Source of the DNA: Caballeronia ptereochthonis
Lineage (GTDB): Bacteria; Pseudomonadota; Gammaproteobacteria; Burkholderiales; Burkholderiaceae
Length of the DNA stretch: 64,000 bases
Direction: 5' to 3'
NCBI RefSeq assembly: GCF_001545075.1
Contig: NZ_FCOB02000026.1
Location: 1-64,000, forward strand
Shown here: one piece after another, positions 61,201 to 64,000 of the stretch
How the letters are laid out: every line of letters starts with the position of its first letter
Position numbering within the stretch: the first letter of the stretch is position 1
Notes under the pieces: generated by a model
What the model was told of the DNA's origin: nothing
The model's database searches: none
The model's input: the letters and a program-made list of their open reading frames with translations, nothing else
Position numbers and translations under genes: made by a program

Positions 61201-62088
61201 ATGAACAACGTCCTGAGCATTCAATCGCATGTGGTGTTCGGCCATGCGGGCAACAGCGCGGCGGTCTTTCCCATGCGGCGTCTCGGTGTCAACGTGTGGC
61301 CGCTCAACACCGTGCAGTTCTCCAACCACACTCAGTACGGCCGCTGGACCGGCAGCGCGTTCGACGCGGACGAATTGCAGAACGTGATCGAGGGCATCGG
61401 CGCGATCGGCGTGCTCGCGCGCTGCAACGCGGTCCTCTCGGGTTACCTCGGCGCGCCGGAGCAGGGCCGGGCGGTGGTCGAGATCGTGAAGATGGTGAAG
61501 GCGGTGAATCCGCGCGCGCTCTTCTTCTGCGACCCGGTCATGGGCCAGACGGGCGGCTGCACGGTCGCGCCGGGCATCGAGGACTTCCTCGTCACCGTCA
61601 TGCCCGGCATCGCCGATGCGATGATGCCCAATCACGTCGAACTGGAGAAGCTCGTCGGGCGGACCATCGAGACGGTGGAGGAAGCCGTCGACGCCTGCCG
61701 CGAAGTGCTCGGGCGCGGTCCGCGCATCGTGCTGGTGAAGCATCTGCTCGATCGCAACAGCCGCGCCGACACCTTCAACATGCTCGCCGTCAGCCCGACC
61801 GAAGCGTGGTTCGCGCAGCGCCCGCTCTATCCGTTCGCGCGTCAGCCGGTCGGCGTAGGCGATCTGACGAGCGGCGTGTTCGTCGCGCGCACCTTGCTCG
61901 GCGATTCGCTGCGCAAGGCGCTCGAGCATACGCTCGCGGCGGTCAATGCCGTTGTCAGGGCGACGTACGATGCGGGGCGCTACGAACTGGAGATCGTCGC
62001 TTCGCAGGACGAGATCGCCAATCCGGTCGACCGTTTTCCCGCGATCCGTGTAACGGGAACGGAGACGGTCAGGGGCAGGGACGGCTAG
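61201..62088 (+). CDS. pdxY: Pyridoxal kinase PdxY
   Basis: Phosphorylates pyridoxal to PLP in the salvage pathway. The 295-residue ribokinase-fold protein has the N-terminal IQSHVVFGHAGNSAA and LNTVQFSNHTQYG segments, FCDPVMGQTGG, MPNHVELE and the anion-hole motif GVGDLTSGVF with catalytic Asp. The C-terminus overlaps the convergent IclR gene by 4 nt. Confidence 0.95.
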   Translation: MNNVLSIQSHVVFGHAGNSAAVFPMRRLGVNVWPLNTVQFSNHTQYGRWTGSAFDADELQNVIEGIGAIGVLARCNAVLSGYLGAPEQGRAVVEIVKMVKAVNPRALFFCDPVMGQTGGCTVAPGIEDFLVTVMPGIADAMMPNHVELEKLVGRTIETVEEAVDACREVLGRGPRIVLVKHLLDRNSRADTFNMLAVSPTEAWFAQRPLYPFARQPVGVGDLTSGVFVARTLLGDSLRKALEHTLAAVNAVVRATYDAGRYELEIVASQDEIANPVDRFPAIRVTGTETVRGRDG

Positions 62089-62927
62089 TTCGCTTCGCCG
62101 CCGGTTTCCATGAACCCGAAGCGCCACGACAACCGCCGCGTCGCGGCCAGAAGCGCGCGTGCCAGCGGACCGTCGGCGGCGCTGTCGAAACCGCCCGCCG
62201 AACCGATCAAGGCGAGCACGAGGCACACGCTGCCGGTGTGATCGAACACCGGCGCCGCCAGCGTGTGGATGCCGGGAACCGGTGCGCCGAGCGCCGTATC
62301 GAAGCCGCGTGTCCGGATCTCGTCGAGGCGCGCGCGACAGGCGGCATTCAGCGCGCCGACGTGCCGTTCATCGCCTTCGAAGACTGAAGCCGGCTGCGCG
62401 CCCGCGAGCCGGATGCCGTCCTGCTCCATCAGGCTCGCCAGCATTTCCCCGGAAAGATGCGCCGCGTACACCCGGCCGATGGCCGTATTGACGAGCGACA
62501 TCACGGTGCCCACGCGCAGGCTCACGTGCTGCGGCCGCGCCGATTCCTCCAGACGGATCACGGTCGGCCCGAGCGGACCGAGCGTGGCCGCCGCGACCGT
62601 CATCGACGTGCTTGCGGCAAGCGCGACGATCTCGACTTCGGCGTCGCGGATCGGCGAGAGCCGCTGCAGCGCGATGAGCCCGAGCTCGCGGCTCAGGCTG
62701 CCCGCGTGAAAGAGCCCCGCCTCGTCGCGCGCGAGCAGGCCTACCTTCACGAGACTCACGAGATGCGCGAATGCCTTCGCGGGCGCCATGCCGGCCGCGA
62801 AGGCGAGATCGCGCAGCGTCAGCGGCCGGCCCGCCGCGACCAGTGCGCGCAGCAGGTCGCCCGTCGCGTCGAGCGCGTTGATGCCGCGTTGCGGCCGGGC
62901 GTCGGCGTTTTCCTCGAACATCGTCAT
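62085..62927 (-). CDS. IclR-family transcriptional regulator 2
   Basis: A 280-residue IclR protein: N-terminal winged HTH (about 18-75, LTLRDLAFAAGMAPAKAFAHL) and a GAF-like effector domain (SLRVGTVMSLVNTAIGRVYAAH). Its ATG overlaps the stop of the other IclR gene by 4 nt, so the two are co-translated. The ligand is unknown. Confidence 0.9.
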   Translation of the reverse strand: MTMFEENADARPQRGINALDATGDLLRALVAAGRPLTLRDLAFAAGMAPAKAFAHLVSLVKVGLLARDEAGLFHAGSLSRELGLIALQRLSPIRDAEVEIVALAASTSMTVAAATLGPLGPTVIRLEESARPQHVSLRVGTVMSLVNTAIGRVYAAHLSGEMLASLMEQDGIRLAGAQPASVFEGDERHVGALNAACRARLDEIRTRGFDTALGAPVPGIHTLAAPVFDHTGSVCLVLALIGSAGGFDSAADGPLARALLAATRRLSWRFGFMETGGEAN

Positions 62928-63742
62928 GACAGCCGTCCGGCGATATCGCGTGCCGCATCCTGCAAGGCGCGCGCGAGCAGGCTGTCCCACGCGACATCGC
63001 ACAGGCCGGTCGGGCCGATCGCGGTCAGCGCGAGTTGCATGCGATGCGCGCCGTCGAACACCGGCACGCTCATGCTGCTCACGCCCGGGCTCGGCGCATC
63101 GACGCCGCGCTCGATGCCGCGCGCGCGAATCTCGTCGATGTGCGCCGCCATCTCCGGCGCGTCGGTTTCGGCCTGATGCGCGAGCATCGCGGCGACGCGG
63201 GTCGGGTCGTCGAAGGCGCGGAACACGCGGCCCGTCGACGTCGCCGACAGCGACATCACCGTGCCCACGTGCAGATTGACGTGCAGCGGAAAGCCGCCGC
63301 GCTCGTAACGCACGATGGTCGGCCCCTGCGGCCCGGCCACGCTGACCGCGACGCTCATGCCCGTCGCGAGCGCGAGCGCCGCGACGCGGGGCGCCGCCGC
63401 GCGATACGCCGGCTGCTGCTCCAGATTCAACAGACCGAGCCGGAGCGAAAGCGGACCGGGCTCGTAGTTGCCGGTGAGGGCGTCGCGCTTGACGAGCCCG
63501 AGACGCGTGAGGCTGACGAGATACGTATGCGCCTGCGCAGTCGACAGCTCCGCGGCTTCGGCGAGGGCGCTCAGCGCAAGCGGCTCGCGGCGGGCGGCGA
63601 GCGCATCGAGCAGGCGTGCGCCGACTTCGACGCTCTGGATGCCGCGCTGTTTTCTTTCTTCGCCAGATTCGGAACGAACCAAGAGCACTCCGCGATCGAT
63701 GAAAAGTGAACGAATGGCAGATGTTAGCCGAGCAGGAATCAT
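62924..63742 (-). CDS. IclR-family transcriptional regulator 1
   Basis: An IclR protein with the wHTH beginning GIQSVEVGARLLDALAA and the effector domain NLHVGTVMSLSATSTGRVFRAF. The start is uncertain: ATG at 63742 gives 272 residues, but a TTG at 63682 has GGAG five bases upstream and would begin much nearer the domain. It is divergent from the MBL-fold gene and is the likely regulator of it. The tandem partner is translationally coupled downstream. Confidence 0.85.
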   Translation of the reverse strand: MIPARLTSAIRSLFIDRGVLLVRSESGEERKQRGIQSVEVGARLLDALAARREPLALSALAEAAELSTAQAHTYLVSLTRLGLVKRDALTGNYEPGPLSLRLGLLNLEQQPAYRAAAPRVAALALATGMSVAVSVAGPQGPTIVRYERGGFPLHVNLHVGTVMSLSATSTGRVFRAFDDPTRVAAMLAHQAETDAPEMAAHIDEIRARGIERGVDAPSPGVSSMSVPVFDGAHRMQLALTAIGPTGLCDVAWDSLLARALQDAARDIAGRLS

Positions 63743-63864
63743 CCGACGAAGCAGTTCGGTATTTACCCGATATTTGCAAATAGCAAGTACGCTTGCTGTT
63801 GACAAAAATCGGCACGACGCCGATCATCCACTCATCCCCACGAGAATGGAAGCGAGACACGACC
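63743..63864. promoter_or_regulatory. Divergent promoter, IclR pair and MBL-fold gene
   Basis: This 120-bp A/T-rich gap separates the IclR pair from the MBL gene. TTGACA (63799-63804) is a perfect -35 hexamer reading rightward; about 17 bp downstream the -10 candidate is poor (CCGATC). The near palindrome TATTTGCAAATA (63771-63782) could be an IclR site. Confidence 0.5.
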
Positions 63865-64000
63865 ATGGCAAAAGCATTCGCATCGCAGGCCGATCTGGAA
63901 GAGAAGAAGATCACCTTCACCCGGCTCTCCGACAACGCCTACGCGTACACGGCGGAGGGCGATCCGAACTCCGGCGTGATCGTCGGCGACGACGGCGTGC
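63865..64000 (+). CDS. MBL-fold metallo-hydrolase (5' part, cut by window end)
   Basis: The first 45 residues are visible (MAKAFASQADLEEKKITF, then LSDNAYAYTAEGDPNSG and VIVGDDGV). The pattern of a leading strand followed by GDPNSGVIVGDDG is that of metallo-beta-lactamase fold hydrolases; the HxHxDH metal motif would lie beyond the window. Reading runs off the end, so length and exact family cannot be given. The divergent IclR gene may control it. Confidence 0.7.
   Translation, partial: MAKAFASQADLEEKKITFTRLSDNAYAYTAEGDPNSGVIVGDDGV

Overview
The window is 64 kb of GC-rich chromosome. Its gene content and gene styles point to Burkholderiaceae, most likely Paraburkholderia or Caballeronia: 4-hydroxyproline and L-rhamnose catabolic clusters, a solo IF-1 paralogue with a C-terminal extension, H-NS-like proteins, methylmalonate-semialdehyde catabolism under a LysR regulator, and many small Burkholderia-type hypothetical proteins. 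Almost all genes show strong third-position GC. I saw no rRNA or tRNA gene, no CRISPR array and no intact insertion sequence. Species assignment is inference.

Layout. 0-5.8 kb: trans-4-hydroxyproline catabolism (pyrroline-hydroxycarboxylate deaminase on minus; epimerase and three D-hydroxyproline dehydrogenase subunits translationally coupled on plus; a PAS-AraC regulator). 6-8.4 kb: a less GC-rich accessory patch with a receiver protein, a small membrane protein, the relic of a tyrosine recombinase and two small proteins, one a zinc-ribbon/DUF1488 fusion. 8.6-13 kb: NERD-domain helicase, hybrid histidine kinase and a convergent HTH-receiver regulator. 13.2-16 kb: cold-shock protein, small proteins and a Fic-family AMPylator gene bounded by imperfect direct repeats. 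16-30 kb: L-rhamnose oxidative catabolism and uptake (2-keto-3-deoxy-L-rhamnonate dehydrogenase, MFS transporter, L-rhamnonate dehydratase, L-rhamnose 1-dehydrogenase, LysR regulator, mutarotase, lactonase and a complete sugar ABC transporter), interrupted by an 833-residue secreted glycine-rich protein. 30-33.4 kb: sparse region with an IS630-type orphan HTH protein, an exported repeat protein and an aberrant H-NS-like protein. 33.6-40.7 kb: flavin oxidoreductase, PhnD-like protein, desaturase, Ni/Co transporter, FNT channel and small proteins. 40.8-49.5 kb: class B PBP, arylamine N-acetyltransferase, zwf - polyphosphate-type glucokinase - HAD operon, IF-1, CorA, bactofilin. 49.5-55.4 kb: bactofilin-associated M23 peptidase, then LysR/mmsA/mmsB. 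55.4-64 kb: glgC-glgA with glucose 1-dehydrogenase and a lipoamide-dehydrogenase-like flavoprotein, pdxY, two overlapping IclR regulators and the start of an MBL-fold hydrolase.

Functionally the window is dominated by sugar and amino-acid oxidation. Rhamnose is imported by the ABC transporter, anomerised, oxidised to the lactone, hydrolysed, dehydrated and oxidised again; the last cleavage enzyme is not in this window. Hydroxyproline is epimerised, oxidised and deaminated to alpha-ketoglutarate semialdehyde; its dehydrogenase is also elsewhere. Glucose enters through glucokinase and Zwf, or is oxidised directly or stored as glycogen by the genes at 57-61 kb. The less ordinary material is the accessory patch at 6-8.4 kb, the repeat-flanked fic gene, the H-NS-like protein that has lost its DNA-contact motif, and the IS630-type HTH with its exported partner.
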